A model generated the notes under the pieces. That model saw only the letters and a list, made by a program, of their open reading frames with translations. It was not told where the DNA came from and ran no database searches. From CAVSRC01 sp963798195 (GTDB lineage Bacteria; Pseudomonadota; Alphaproteobacteria; Rhizobiales; Kaistiaceae), in assembly GCA_963798195.1 (NCBI GenBank), contig CAWCSF010000010.1, forward strand, positions 682,001 through 746,000: 64,000 bases of DNA, written 5' to 3'. The position numbers were made by a program, and so were the translations under genes. This document shows, one piece after another, positions 35,955-44,895 of this stretch; the first letter of the stretch is position 1; each line of letters opens with the position of its first letter.

Positions 35955-37036
35955 GGCAGGTCTAGGTCGAGCTTTCCGTCGTAGACGACCGCCGGACCGG
36001 ACCGTTCCTCGATATGGCCGACTTCCGTGACCGTTTCACCCGCCTCGGAGAGTGCGCGGGCCACTGCATCGGCCGCACCGGCTTCGACCACGACCACCAT
36101 GCCGGCGCCGCAGTTGAACGTACGCAGCAGTTCGTCCTCCGCGATCGATCCGACCTCGGTCAGCCAGCGGAAGACCGGAGGGACGGGCAGACGCGAGAGG
36201 TCAATGCGCGCTGAGGCGTCGACGGGCAGTACGCGCGGAACATTCTCGGTGATGCCACCGCCTGTGATATGCGCCATCGCCTTGACCGCGCCGCTGCTGC
36301 GGACCGCCGCCAGCAGCGCCTTGACGTAGATGCGCGTTGGAGCGAGCAGCGCGGCGCCCAGCGAGTTGCGGTTGTCGAAGGGAGCCGGGTCCTCGTAGGC
36401 GAGGCCGGCATCCGCGACCAGTTTGCGCACCAGCGAGAACCCATTGGAGTGCACACCCGACGAGGCGATGGCGAGGATCACGTCGCCGGGCCCAACGTCC
36501 TTGCGCGGCAGGATGCCGTCGCGTTCGACCGCCCCCACGGCAAAGCCGGCGAGATCGAAATCCTTGCCGGCGTACATGCCGGGCATCTCCGCAGTCTCGC
36601 CGCCGATGAGGGCTGCGCCCGCCTGCCGGCAACCTTCGGCGATGCCGGCGACGATCCGCGCACCGGCTTCCGGATCGAGCTTGCTGGTGGCGAAATAGTC
36701 GAGGAAGAAAAGCGGCTCCGCGCCCTGAACGACGAGGTCGTTGACGCACATGGCGACAAGGTCGATCCCGACCGTGTCGAGGATGCCGGTATCGATGGCG
36801 ATCTTCAGCTTGGTGCCGACCCCATCCGTGGCGGCGACCAGGACAGGATCGCGATATCCGGCCGCTTTGAGGTCGAAGAGTCCTCCGAACCCGCCGATCT
36901 CGGCGTCGGCGCCGGGCCGGCGGGTAGCCCGGACCAGCGGCTTGATCGCCTCGACAAGCGCATTGCCGGCGTCGATATCGACCCCCGAATCGGCGTAGGC
37001 GACCGGCGGGCCACGCCGCCGCGCTGGATTTGTCAT
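35951..37036 (-). CDS. purM: phosphoribosylformylglycinamidine cyclo-ligase PurM (AIR synthetase)
   Basis: Fifth step of purine synthesis, ATP-dependent closure of the imidazole ring. The 361-residue protein contains YADSGVDIDAGNALVEAIKP, GGFGGLFDLKAAGYRDPVLV, ATDGVGTKLKIA, GIDLVAMCVNDLVVQGAEPL, and GGETAEMPGMY, the standard PurM landmarks. I choose the ATG at 37036 (MTNPARRRGPPVAYADSG); AAGGAGG lies upstream, though at a long spacing. The frame is open to 37165 but homologues do not extend. Followed by purN with a four-base overlap. Confidence 0.95.
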   Translation of the reverse strand: MTNPARRRGPPVAYADSGVDIDAGNALVEAIKPLVRATRRPGADAEIGGFGGLFDLKAAGYRDPVLVAATDGVGTKLKIAIDTGILDTVGIDLVAMCVNDLVVQGAEPLFFLDYFATSKLDPEAGARIVAGIAEGCRQAGAALIGGETAEMPGMYAGKDFDLAGFAVGAVERDGILPRKDVGPGDVILAIASSGVHSNGFSLVRKLVADAGLAYEDPAPFDNRNSLGAALLAPTRIYVKALLAAVRSSGAVKAMAHITGGGITENVPRVLPVDASARIDLSRLPVPPVFRWLTEVGSIAEDELLRTFNCGAGMVVVVEAGAADAVARALSEAGETVTEVGHIEERSGPAVVYDGKLDLDLP

Positions 37037-37202
37037 GGATTCGGGGTGCCTCCTTGCGCGCGGGGCATCGAATCCATGAACGGCGGCGGAAAGCAAGATG
37101 GCAAACCCGCGCCGCGCTTGGCTTTGTCGGCCGGCGGTGCCATGTCTAGCGCCAATTGGCTCCAACCCGGGCGGTTTGGAGCGCGAGGCAAGCGGGCTTC
37201 AC

Positions 37203-37784
37203 GTGACAGTTCCGAATTTGATTACAATTGGCCGGCTTCTGCTAGTGCCGCTGATCGTCTGGCTGATCATCTCAGGCCAGTCGGTGTGGGCATTTGCCGT
37301 CTTCGTTTTGGCCGGCGTCAGCGACGGCGTCGACGGGTTCCTGGCGCGCCAGTTCAACCTGCGCTCGGCGCTGGGCTCCTACCTCGATCCGCTCGCCGAC
37401 AAGGCACTGCTGGTTTCCATATACATTTCACTCGCCGTGCTGACCGAAATCCCGCTGTGGGTCACCATCGTCGTGGTCAGCCGCGACCTCCTCATCGTCG
37501 GCGCGGTCGTTCTGTCATGGATGCTCGGCCAGCCGGTCGAGATGCGCCCGCTGGCGATCAGCAAGCTCAACACGGTCGTCCAGATCGTCCTGGCGGCGGT
37601 CGTACTCGGCGACCTCGCCATGCCGGTGGACCTGGCGACACTACGCGTTGGGCTGGTCTATCTCGTCGGACTTCTGACAGTAGCGTCGGCGTCCGTGTAT
37701 CTTGTTGACTGGGTCCGCCACATGGGCGGCGGCACCATCGTCGCGCCGCCGGGGGCGCCCGAGCCGGCCGACAGGGACAAGTGA
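37203..37784 (+). CDS. CDP-alcohol phosphatidyltransferase family protein
   Basis: Inner-membrane phospholipid synthase of 193 residues with about five helices. The family signature is complete: SDGVDGFLARQFNLRSALGS followed by YLDPLADK. It starts TVPNLITIGRLLLVPLIVWL, the usual PgsA/ClsC-like beginning. I choose a GTG at 37203; the open frame reaches an ATG at 37098, but those residues are not membrane-like and lie in the purM leader. Since pgsA is already present at 28.9 kb, this copy may be a cardiolipin synthase of the CAP type or another head-group transferase. Four-gene run with perM and hdaA. Confidence 0.85.
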   Translation: MTVPNLITIGRLLLVPLIVWLIISGQSVWAFAVFVLAGVSDGVDGFLARQFNLRSALGSYLDPLADKALLVSIYISLAVLTEIPLWVTIVVVSRDLLIVGAVVLSWMLGQPVEMRPLAISKLNTVVQIVLAAVVLGDLAMPVDLATLRVGLVYLVGLLTVASASVYLVDWVRHMGGGTIVAPPGAPEPADRDK

Positions 37785-38872
37785 TGCTGAGACGCGAGAC
37801 CCTCATCGCTCTGTTCTGGGTGGGCGTGCTCGCCGCACTGGTCGTGATCCTGCTGGTTTTCCGCCAGATACTGCTTCCCTTTGTCGTCGGCATGGCGCTG
37901 GCGTATGCACTGGACCCACTGGCGGAATGGTTGGAGCGACGCGGCCTCAACCGAACGACGGCCACGCTGACCGTTCTGGTCCTGATCGTCATCGTGTTCG
38001 CAGCAATCTTTGTGCTGGTCGTGCCGGTAGTCATCAACCAGCTCATCGATTTCCTCCAGAACTTGCCGAGCTTCATTTCGCGGATCCAGGGCCTGTTCAT
38101 GCCCTTGCTCGAAAGCGAGTGGGCACACTTCCTGGGTATCAATCCCGAGAGCCTGCGAACGTCGCTAACTGGCTTCTTCACCAACGGAGCCGATGTCGTT
38201 CAGGCGCTGGTGTCGTCGGTGGTGACCGGCAGTCGCACAGTGATCGATGTGGCGTCGCTGTTCGTAGTAACTCCGTTCGTCGTCTTCTATCTGATGCGCG
38301 ACTGGCATCGCATGATGGCGTGGGTAGACGGGCTTTTGCCGCTCGATCACGCTGAAGAAATACGGGAGCTGGCGCGCGCCGTAGACGGCAAGGTTGCCGC
38401 GTTCGTGCGCGGACAGATGCTTTCCGGACTGGTGCTTGGCATATTCTACGCAACCGGCCTTGTTGCCATCGGCCTGAACTACGGGCTTCTCATCGGTCTG
38501 GCAGCGGGGATCATGAGCTTCATCCCGTATGCCGGATTTGCTATCGGGTTCACCGTTTCGATCATCATCGCCATCGTTCAGTATTGGCCGGACTGGATCT
38601 GGCTCGCTGCCACCGTCGGTGTGTTCATGTTGGGACAGGTGCTCGAGGGCTATGTCCTCCAGCCCTACCTGATCGGCACGCGTGTCGGCCTGCATCCGGT
38701 GTGGCTGCTCTTCTCCCTCTTTGCATTTGGCCTGCTGTTCGGCTTCGTTGGCGTGCTGGTCGCCATTCCCGCCGCTGCTGCTGTGGGCGTCCTTCTTCAC
38801 TTCGCCATTCAGCGGTACAAGGCGAGCATCCTCTACCGCGGCGCCGGCAGCGCACCGGACGATGCCAGCTGA
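37784..38872 (+). CDS. AI-2E family transporter (PerM-like membrane protein)
   Basis: A 362-residue inner-membrane protein with about eight helices. Landmarks are LPFVVGMALAYALDPLAEWL near 28-47, PTxVL-type helices in the centre, and the conserved C-terminal block GQVLEGYVLQPYLIGTRVGL followed by HPVWLLFSLFAFGLLFGFVG. The family includes TqsA (AI-2 exporter) and sodium/proton antiporters; the true substrate is not known. The ATG shares a base with the stop of the upstream gene (TGATG). perM-hdaA is a common alphaproteobacterial order. Confidence 0.88.
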   Translation: MLRRETLIALFWVGVLAALVVILLVFRQILLPFVVGMALAYALDPLAEWLERRGLNRTTATLTVLVLIVIVFAAIFVLVVPVVINQLIDFLQNLPSFISRIQGLFMPLLESEWAHFLGINPESLRTSLTGFFTNGADVVQALVSSVVTGSRTVIDVASLFVVTPFVVFYLMRDWHRMMAWVDGLLPLDHAEEIRELARAVDGKVAAFVRGQMLSGLVLGIFYATGLVAIGLNYGLLIGLAAGIMSFIPYAGFAIGFTVSIIIAIVQYWPDWIWLAATVGVFMLGQVLEGYVLQPYLIGTRVGLHPVWLLFSLFAFGLLFGFVGVLVAIPAAAAVGVLLHFAIQRYKASILYRGAGSAPDDAS

Positions 38873-39569
38873 CCGTCCGCCTTCGGCGCGCCAACTGCCG
38901 CTGAGCTTGCCGCACCGCGCCGCCATGACGCGGGCTGACTTTCTCGTCGGCGAGGCCAACCGCGCGGCGATCACATTGATCGACCTCTGGCCTGAATGGC
39001 CGGATCGCGCCGTGCTGATCGCCGGCCCCGCTGGCGCGGGAAAGTCGCACCTCGTCGAAATTTGGCGGGCCGCCAGCGGTGGCGCTGTCACCGCCGCCAA
39101 GCGCGTCCCGGACATAGAGCGGCTGCTCGCCGCCGGGGCTGTCGCGGTGGAGGACCTGCACGCCGGGCCAGTCGACGAGAAGGTGCTCTTTCACCTCATC
39201 AACCGCGCGGCAGAGCGGCGTGTACCGCTTCTGATGACCAGCCGTCTTCCGGCTGCGTCGCTGCGGATCGGCCTGCCCGATCTTGTCTCGCGCCTGCGTG
39301 CGGCGCGGCCGGTCGAACTCGGCGCGCCAGATGACGCGCTGCTGCGCCTCGTTCTGGTCAAGCTCTTCGCCGACCGGCAATTGATCGTGGATCCGGGCGT
39401 GATCGAGACCATAGTGAACCGTATGGAACGGTCGCTGGAGGCGGCCAACCGGATCGTCGAAGAACTCGATCGGGAAGCGCTGGCCGAAGGCAGGCCGATC
39501 ACCCGGCGATTGGCCGCATCGGCGCTGGCGCGGGTCATCGACCGGCAACCGGACCTTTTCGAGGACTGA
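38862..39569 (+). CDS. hdaA: DnaA regulatory inactivator HdaA (Hda homologue)
   Basis: DnaA-related AAA+ protein that, bound to the sliding clamp, triggers ATP hydrolysis on DnaA and resets initiation. The 235-residue protein has the clamp-binding peptide RQLPLSLPH near residues 9-17, Walker A GPAGAGKSHLVEIW, Walker B VAVEDLHAG, and sensor-type motifs LLMTSRLPAASLRIGLPDL and SRLRAA. It lacks the C-terminal DNA-binding domain of DnaA, as expected. Overlaps the perM stop by 11 bases. Confidence 0.9.
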   Translation: MPADRPPSARQLPLSLPHRAAMTRADFLVGEANRAAITLIDLWPEWPDRAVLIAGPAGAGKSHLVEIWRAASGGAVTAAKRVPDIERLLAAGAVAVEDLHAGPVDEKVLFHLINRAAERRVPLLMTSRLPAASLRIGLPDLVSRLRAARPVELGAPDDALLRLVLVKLFADRQLIVDPGVIETIVNRMERSLEAANRIVEELDREALAEGRPITRRLAASALARVIDRQPDLFED

Positions 39570-39661
39570 GACCCGTTTTCGTACCCGCCCCACCTTGGCA
39601 AAATCGTCATATTTCCGAGATAGGGGTATGATGGTCAGGAAAGGTTCGCATTTCGAGCTAC

Positions 39662-41863
39662 ATGGATCAGAAGAACCCAAACCCAGGCACGGACGGCGCT
39701 GCCATCGTCGAATTCGATGAGGCGGCGGGACAGCGGCTGCGCCAACTGCCGGCGCGTTTCATCAACCGCGAACTCTCGTGGCTGCATTTCAACCGCCGGG
39801 TCCTGGAGGAAGCCGAGAACCGCAATCACCCGCTTCTTGAGAAGCTGCGATTCCTGTCGATCTCCGCCAACAACCTCGACGAGTTCTTCATGGTCCGCGT
39901 GGCCGGCCTGAAGGGCCAGCAGCGGCAGGGCATCGCGATGGTATCCGACGATGGCAAGTCGCTGAGCGAGCAACTTGCCGCCATCCGCGAAGCCGTCACC
40001 AGCCTCGCCAGCGACCAGCAGGCGCGTTGGGCCGAACTCCGTCGCGAGCTGGATGAAGCAGGCATCCACCTGATCGACGCCGACCGGATTTCCGATGCCG
40101 ACCGCGACTGGCTGGAGCACTACTTTCTCAATTCAATCTTTCCGGTGCTGACACCGCTCGCCATCGACCCGGCTCACCCGTTCCCATTCATTCCCAATCT
40201 CGGCCTGACGGTGGCCTTGCAGATGACCCGCAAGGCCAACGGCCAGCGCATGACGGCGCTGCTGCGTATCCCGGGCTCGATCGATCGCTTCGTGCGATTG
40301 CCATCCACGGACCCGACCGAGGATCGTTTCATCAGCCTTGATCAGGCGGTGCGGCTGTTCATCCAGCGTCTGTTCCCCGGATACACCGTGGACGGGCAGG
40401 GTGCTTTTCGCGTCATTCGAGATTCGGACATCGAACTGGAGGAAGAAGCCGAAGACCTTGTCCGGTTCTTCGAGAGCGCGCTGAAGCGCCGTCGTCGCGG
40501 TTCGGTCATCCAACTCGAGATCGAGGCGACGATGCCCGAGAGCTTGCGCCAGCTTGTCGCCGAGGCGCTGGCGGTGGCGCCGGACGAGATTTTCCTGGTC
40601 GACGGCGTGCTCGCCCTCAACGACTTGTCGCAGCTTGTCGCCATCGATCGGCCGAACCTGAAGTTCTCGCCCTACACGCCGCGCTTTCCCGAGCGCATTC
40701 GCGACCACAACGGCGATTGCTTCGCGGCCATTCGCGAGAAGGACATCCTCGTCCACCACCCCTACGAGTCCTTCGACGTGGTGGTGCAGTTCCTGCGCCA
40801 GGCGGCGTCCGATCCCGACGTTGTCGCGATCAAGCAAACGCTTTACCGGACCTCGAATGACTCGCCCATCGCGCGTGCGCTGGCCGAGGCTGCGGAGGCC
40901 GGCAAGTCGGTTACGGCACTGGTTGAACTCAAGGCGCGCTTCGACGAAGAGGCCAACATCCGCTGGTCGCGCGACCTCGAACGTGCGGGCGTGCAGGTGG
41001 TCTACGGCTTCATCGAACTGAAGACCCACGCGAAGTTGTCGCTGATCGTGCGCCGCGAGGCTGGCCAGCTCGTCAGCTATGTCCACATCGGCACCGGGAA
41101 TTATCACCAGGTGACGGCGCGCATTTACACGGACCTGTCGTTCTTCTCTGCCGATCCGGCGATTGCCCGCGATGTCGCGCGCATCTTCAACTACATCACC
41201 GGGTACTCGGAGCCCGAGACGCTGGAGCGTTTGGCAATCTCGCCGCATATGCTGCGCCAGCGCATCCTCGACCTGATTGCCGCCGAGGTCGGCCATGCCA
41301 AGGCCGGACGCCCGGCCCAGATCTGGATGAAGTTGAACGCGCTGGTCGATCCACAGATCATCGACGCGCTCTACGACGCCAGCGACGCCGGTGTGGAGAT
41401 CGACCTTGTCGTGCGCGGCATCTGCTGCCTGCGGCCCGGCATTCCCGGTCTGTCGGATCGCATTCGCGTGAAGTCGATCGTCGGGCGCTTCCTTGAGCAC
41501 GCCCGCATCTTCTGTTTCGGCAACGGTCATGGCCTGCCGTCGCCCGACGCCAAGGTTTACATTGGCTCGGCCGACATGATGCCGCGCAATCTCGATCGCC
41601 GCGTAGAGGCTATCGTCCCTATTCTCACGCCGACGGTGCACGAACAGGTCCTCGACCAGATCATGGTCACCAACTTCGCCGACAATCAGCAGAGCTGGCG
41701 GGTCCTGTCCGATGGCAGCACGCAACGCATCATCCCCAAGAAGGGCGAGCCGGAAATCAACGCGCATCAGTATTTCATGACCAATCCGTCCCTTTCGGGC
41801 CGCGGCAAAGCGGTGAAATCTGGCGCTCAGAAATCCGGCAGAAAACGCAGCCGCGGCGCATGA
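39662..41863 (+). CDS. ppk1: polyphosphate kinase 1 (Ppk1)
   Basis: Reversible polymerisation of ATP gamma-phosphate into polyphosphate. The 733-residue protein has all domains: N domain (FINRELSWLHFNRRVLEEAE), head (IFPVLTPLAIDPAHPFPFIP), and the two phospholipase-D-like C domains with the phosphorylated His in LKTHAKLSLIVRREAGQL (about residue 456), HIGTGNYHQVTARIYTDLSF, and late KVYIGSADMMPRNLDRRVEA. Length standard. The ppx ATG overlaps its stop by four bases. Confidence 0.96.
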   Translation: MDQKNPNPGTDGAAIVEFDEAAGQRLRQLPARFINRELSWLHFNRRVLEEAENRNHPLLEKLRFLSISANNLDEFFMVRVAGLKGQQRQGIAMVSDDGKSLSEQLAAIREAVTSLASDQQARWAELRRELDEAGIHLIDADRISDADRDWLEHYFLNSIFPVLTPLAIDPAHPFPFIPNLGLTVALQMTRKANGQRMTALLRIPGSIDRFVRLPSTDPTEDRFISLDQAVRLFIQRLFPGYTVDGQGAFRVIRDSDIELEEEAEDLVRFFESALKRRRRGSVIQLEIEATMPESLRQLVAEALAVAPDEIFLVDGVLALNDLSQLVAIDRPNLKFSPYTPRFPERIRDHNGDCFAAIREKDILVHHPYESFDVVVQFLRQAASDPDVVAIKQTLYRTSNDSPIARALAEAAEAGKSVTALVELKARFDEEANIRWSRDLERAGVQVVYGFIELKTHAKLSLIVRREAGQLVSYVHIGTGNYHQVTARIYTDLSFFSADPAIARDVARIFNYITGYSEPETLERLAISPHMLRQRILDLIAAEVGHAKAGRPAQIWMKLNALVDPQIIDALYDASDAGVEIDLVVRGICCLRPGIPGLSDRIRVKSIVGRFLEHARIFCFGNGHGLPSPDAKVYIGSADMMPRNLDRRVEAIVPILTPTVHEQVLDQIMVTNFADNQQSWRVLSDGSTQRIIPKKGEPEINAHQYFMTNPSLSGRGKAVKSGAQKSGRKRSRGA

Positions 41864-43392
41864 ATCTGCCTTTTACCCCTCCCGCAGCCGACGACTCGCC
41901 GGGGCGGCTCACCGGCGGCGGCCCGATCGGCATCATCGACATCGGCTCAAACTCGGTCCGTCTCGTCGTCTACGAGCGACTGAGCCGTTCGGCGACCCCG
42001 CTGTTCAACGAAAAGGAACTTTGCGGCCTTGCCCGTGGCGTGGCTACGCGCGGCAGGCTGGAGCCAGAGGCCATTGGCGCCGCGCTGACCGCCATCCGTC
42101 GTTTCGTTGCGCTGACCACCCAGATGCGCGTTACGTCGCTCCATGTGCTCGCCACGGCGGCAGCGCGAGAAGCGTCGAACGGACCGGAATTCATCGCGTC
42201 GGTGGAAGCGATCACCGGGGTCAAGCCGTCGCTGCTCTCCGGCGGCGAGGAAGCGCGGCTGAGTGCGCTGGGCGTTGTCTCCAGTTTCCACAGGCCCGAC
42301 GGCATCGCCGGCGATCTCGGCGGCGGCAGCCTTGAAGTGGTCGACATCAAGGGCCACGCGATGGGCGAGGGGGAGACTTTCCCACTGGGCGGACTGCGCC
42401 TTGAGGAAGCCGCCGAGAAGTCCATGAAGAAGGCCGAGAAACTGGTCTCGGAGGCGCTCGAAAAGTCGAAGGTTCTGCCAAAGGGCGAGAAGCGCGCGTT
42501 CTACGCCATCGGTGGCACCTGGCGCTCGCTGGCGCGGCTCCATATGCGGCAACTCGGCTACCCACTGCATGTGATGCATCACTATTCCATTGCCGCCGAC
42601 GAGGCTGCCGAGTTCGCCCGGATGGTCGCGCGGCGTGACATCGAGGCGCTCGACTCGATCGAGGTGGTGTCGCGCAACCGCCGCGCATTGTTGCCGTACG
42701 GCGCCGCCGTCCTGGAGCAGGTCATCAAGGTCATGAAGCCGTCCGAGATCGTCATGTCGGCGCTCGGCGTCCGCGAAGGGCTGCTCTTCGACCTTTTGAG
42801 CCCCGAGGATCAGGCGAAGGACCCGCTGATCGACGCCTGCGAGGAGCTCGCGCTCCTGCGCTCGCGCTCACCGCGCCATGTGCACGAACTTCCGGCGTGG
42901 TCGGAGATGGTTTTCCAGGCGATCGGACTGGACGAAACAGCCGAGGAGAAGCGCCTGCGCCATGCCGCCTGCCTGCTCGCGGACATCGGCTGGCGTGCGC
43001 ATCCGGAGTATCGCGGCGAGCAGAGTCTCAACCTGATCGCCCACGCGGCCTTCATCGGCATCGACCACCCGGGCCGCGCCTATCTGGCGCTCGCCAATTT
43101 CTATCGGCACGAGGGGCTGATCGACGAGCAGTTGTCGCCGCGCATCCGCGAACTGGCTTCGACCCGTCTGATGGAGCGTGCCCGCGCGCTGGGCGCGACG
43201 CTGCGCGTGGCGCACCTGATCTCGGCCGCAACGCCGGACGTCGTCGGCCGCACCCGCGTCGAGCCGCGCGGCAAGACGCTCACGCTGATTTTCCCGAAGG
43301 ACCTTGCGCCGCTTGGCGGCGCCCGCGTGGTCCGCCGGCTGGCGCAGATCGCCAAGTTCGCCGGCCTCGAGCCGGCGATCGCCGTGGAGTAG
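41860..43392 (+). CDS. ppx: exopolyphosphatase / guanosine pentaphosphate phosphatase (Ppx/GppA)
   Basis: Degrades polyphosphate from the ends and may hydrolyse pppGpp. The 510-residue protein of the ASKHA fold starts its core at GIIDIGSNSVRLVVYERLSR and contains ATAAAREASNGPEFIASVEA, LSGGEEARLSALGVVSSFHR and the phosphate loop GDLGGGSLEVVDIKG, then the C-terminal HD-like helical region. ATGA overlap with ppk1 indicates coupled translation of synthesis and breakdown enzymes. Confidence 0.93.
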   Translation: MNLPFTPPAADDSPGRLTGGGPIGIIDIGSNSVRLVVYERLSRSATPLFNEKELCGLARGVATRGRLEPEAIGAALTAIRRFVALTTQMRVTSLHVLATAAAREASNGPEFIASVEAITGVKPSLLSGGEEARLSALGVVSSFHRPDGIAGDLGGGSLEVVDIKGHAMGEGETFPLGGLRLEEAAEKSMKKAEKLVSEALEKSKVLPKGEKRAFYAIGGTWRSLARLHMRQLGYPLHVMHHYSIAADEAAEFARMVARRDIEALDSIEVVSRNRRALLPYGAAVLEQVIKVMKPSEIVMSALGVREGLLFDLLSPEDQAKDPLIDACEELALLRSRSPRHVHELPAWSEMVFQAIGLDETAEEKRLRHAACLLADIGWRAHPEYRGEQSLNLIAHAAFIGIDHPGRAYLALANFYRHEGLIDEQLSPRIRELASTRLMERARALGATLRVAHLISAATPDVVGRTRVEPRGKTLTLIFPKDLAPLGGARVVRRLAQIAKFAGLEPAIAVE

Positions 43393-43425
43393 GGCTCCGA
43401 CGACCGGACATCCGCGGATCGCAGC

Positions 43426-43947
43426 ATGATGAAGCGCGTCGAGAAAAAAGCGAAGCCGCAGGCCGGGAGGGCCGCCGCGAAGGCCAAGCCGGCCGCGCGC
43501 AAGGCGGGGCCGGTCAGGGCACGAAACGGCAAGAAAGTCGTCCTGCTCGCAGGCGGCAACCCGCAGATCGCGAAGGCGGACGGGGATGCGCCTGTGCAGG
43601 CTTACATTGCCGCCATGCCGGGCTGGAAACGCGATGTCGGCCGCCACCTCGACAGGCTCATCGCGCGCACCGTCCCCGACGTGCGGAAGGCGGTCAAATG
43701 GAATTCGCCGTTCTATGGCGCTGCCGGTTTACGCGAGGAAAGCGGTTGGTTCCTTAGCTTTCATTGCTTCACCAAATACGTGAAGATCGCATTCTTCCGT
43801 GGCGCGTCGCTCCGGCCTGCCCCTCCAGGTAGCTCAAAGCAGAAAGATGTGCGCTACCTCGACATCCACGAGGACGACGAGTTCGATGAAGCGCAGATCG
43901 CCGCCTGGGTGAAGCAGGCGGCCAGATTGCCTGGCTGGGTTCCGTAG
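43426..43947 (+). CDS. DUF1801 protein (YdhG-like), copy 1 of 3
   Basis: A 173-residue protein with a basic, alanine- and lysine-rich N-terminal tail (about 1-50) and a DUF1801 domain: VQAYIAAMPGWKRDVGRHLD, RTVPDVRKAVKWNSPFYGAA, FLSFHCFTKYVKIAFFRGAS, ending KQAARLPGWVP. DUF1801 proteins adopt a frataxin-like small fold; function unknown. It is the first of three related genes in a row between ppx and rnd. Confidence 0.8.
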   Translation: MMKRVEKKAKPQAGRAAAKAKPAARKAGPVRARNGKKVVLLAGGNPQIAKADGDAPVQAYIAAMPGWKRDVGRHLDRLIARTVPDVRKAVKWNSPFYGAAGLREESGWFLSFHCFTKYVKIAFFRGASLRPAPPGSSKQKDVRYLDIHEDDEFDEAQIAAWVKQAARLPGWVP

Positions 43948-43966
43948 CGACGGTTCATGATTTCGC

Positions 43967-44365
43967 ATGGAAGACCTTTTCCGGTTCCATAGTGCCGTCC
44001 GACGCGATGCCCGGGTCGAGGCCTGGTTCTCGGACTTTGCCGACCCGCTCCGATCGATGACGCGGACCTGGTTTGACCGCATGCGGGCGTGCGGCACCGA
44101 TGTCCGCGAACTCGTGCACGATGGTTGTCCCGTGGCGTGCGTGGCCGACGCGCCATTCGGCTACGTCAACGCGTTCACGGCCCATGCGAGCGTCGGCTTC
44201 TTTCATGGAGCGACACTTGCGGATCCCGCCGGCTTGCTCGAAGGCACCGGCAAGCGCATGCGTCACGTGAAGCTGCGTCCGGGCAAGGAGTTGGACGTGG
44301 ACGCACTGGGTGACTTGATCGATGCCGCGTATCACGACATTCGCCGACGCCTCAGCCTGGCCTAA
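43967..44365 (+). CDS. DUF1801-like protein, copy 2 of 3
   Basis: A 132-residue protein: MEDLFRFHSAVRRDARVEAW, MRACGTDVRELVHDGCPVAC, VADAPFGYVNAFTAHASVGF, RMRHVKLRPGKELDVDALGD. This is the DUF1801 subtype that usually contains an AFGYVNAF-like central strand and a late RHVKLRPG strand. Function unknown. It starts 19 bases after copy 1 and shows only family-level resemblance to its neighbours, so it is an old duplication or independent member. Confidence 0.75.
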   Translation: MEDLFRFHSAVRRDARVEAWFSDFADPLRSMTRTWFDRMRACGTDVRELVHDGCPVACVADAPFGYVNAFTAHASVGFFHGATLADPAGLLEGTGKRMRHVKLRPGKELDVDALGDLIDAAYHDIRRRLSLA

Positions 44366-44400
44366 GTTGTGCGGCGTGTTTGGATGCGGTGGAGTCTGCG

Positions 44401-44859
44401 ATGAAGAAAACGACGGCAACCATGAAGAAGACCGCTCCGAAAGAAGGAAAGGCCGACAACTCTCCCTCCCGGCTGATCGATCAGCGGATCAAGGAGATCG
44501 GCGGTTGGCGGGGCGAGACGCTCGCGCGTCTCCGGGCGCTCATCAAGCAGGCCGATCCCGACGTGGTCGAAGAGGTGAAGTGGAGGAAGCCGTCGAACGG
44601 TATGCTGGGAGTTCCAGTCTGGGAGCACGACGGCATCATCTGCACCGGCGAAACGTACAAGGACAAGGTGAAGCTGACCTTCGCCAGCGGTGCTGCGGTG
44701 GCGGACCCTTCCGGCCTCTTCAACTCCAGCCTTGAGGGCGGCACGAGGCGCGCGATCGATTTTGCCGAGGGCGGCAAGATCGACGAGAAGGCGTTCAAGG
44801 CGCTCATTCGCGCCGCGGTGGCGCTGAACGCGTCCCGAAAGAAATCAAAGAACGTTTGA
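44401..44859 (+). CDS. DUF1801 protein, copy 3 of 3
   Basis: A 152-residue protein with a lysine/threonine-rich N-terminus followed by the DUF1801 domain: PSRLIDQRIKEIGGWRGETL, ALIKQADPDVVEEVKWRKPS, HDGIICTGETYKDKVKLTFA and RAIDFAEGGKIDEKAFKALI. I use the ATG at 44401, with GGTGGAG six bases upstream; a TTG at 44380 would add seven residues. Function unknown. Last of the plus-strand run before convergent rnd. Confidence 0.8.
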   Translation: MKKTTATMKKTAPKEGKADNSPSRLIDQRIKEIGGWRGETLARLRALIKQADPDVVEEVKWRKPSNGMLGVPVWEHDGIICTGETYKDKVKLTFASGAAVADPSGLFNSSLEGGTRRAIDFAEGGKIDEKAFKALIRAAVALNASRKKSKNV

Positions 44860-44895
44860 GATTATCGCAGCGTGCATTGATCCGCCGCGCGGCGA

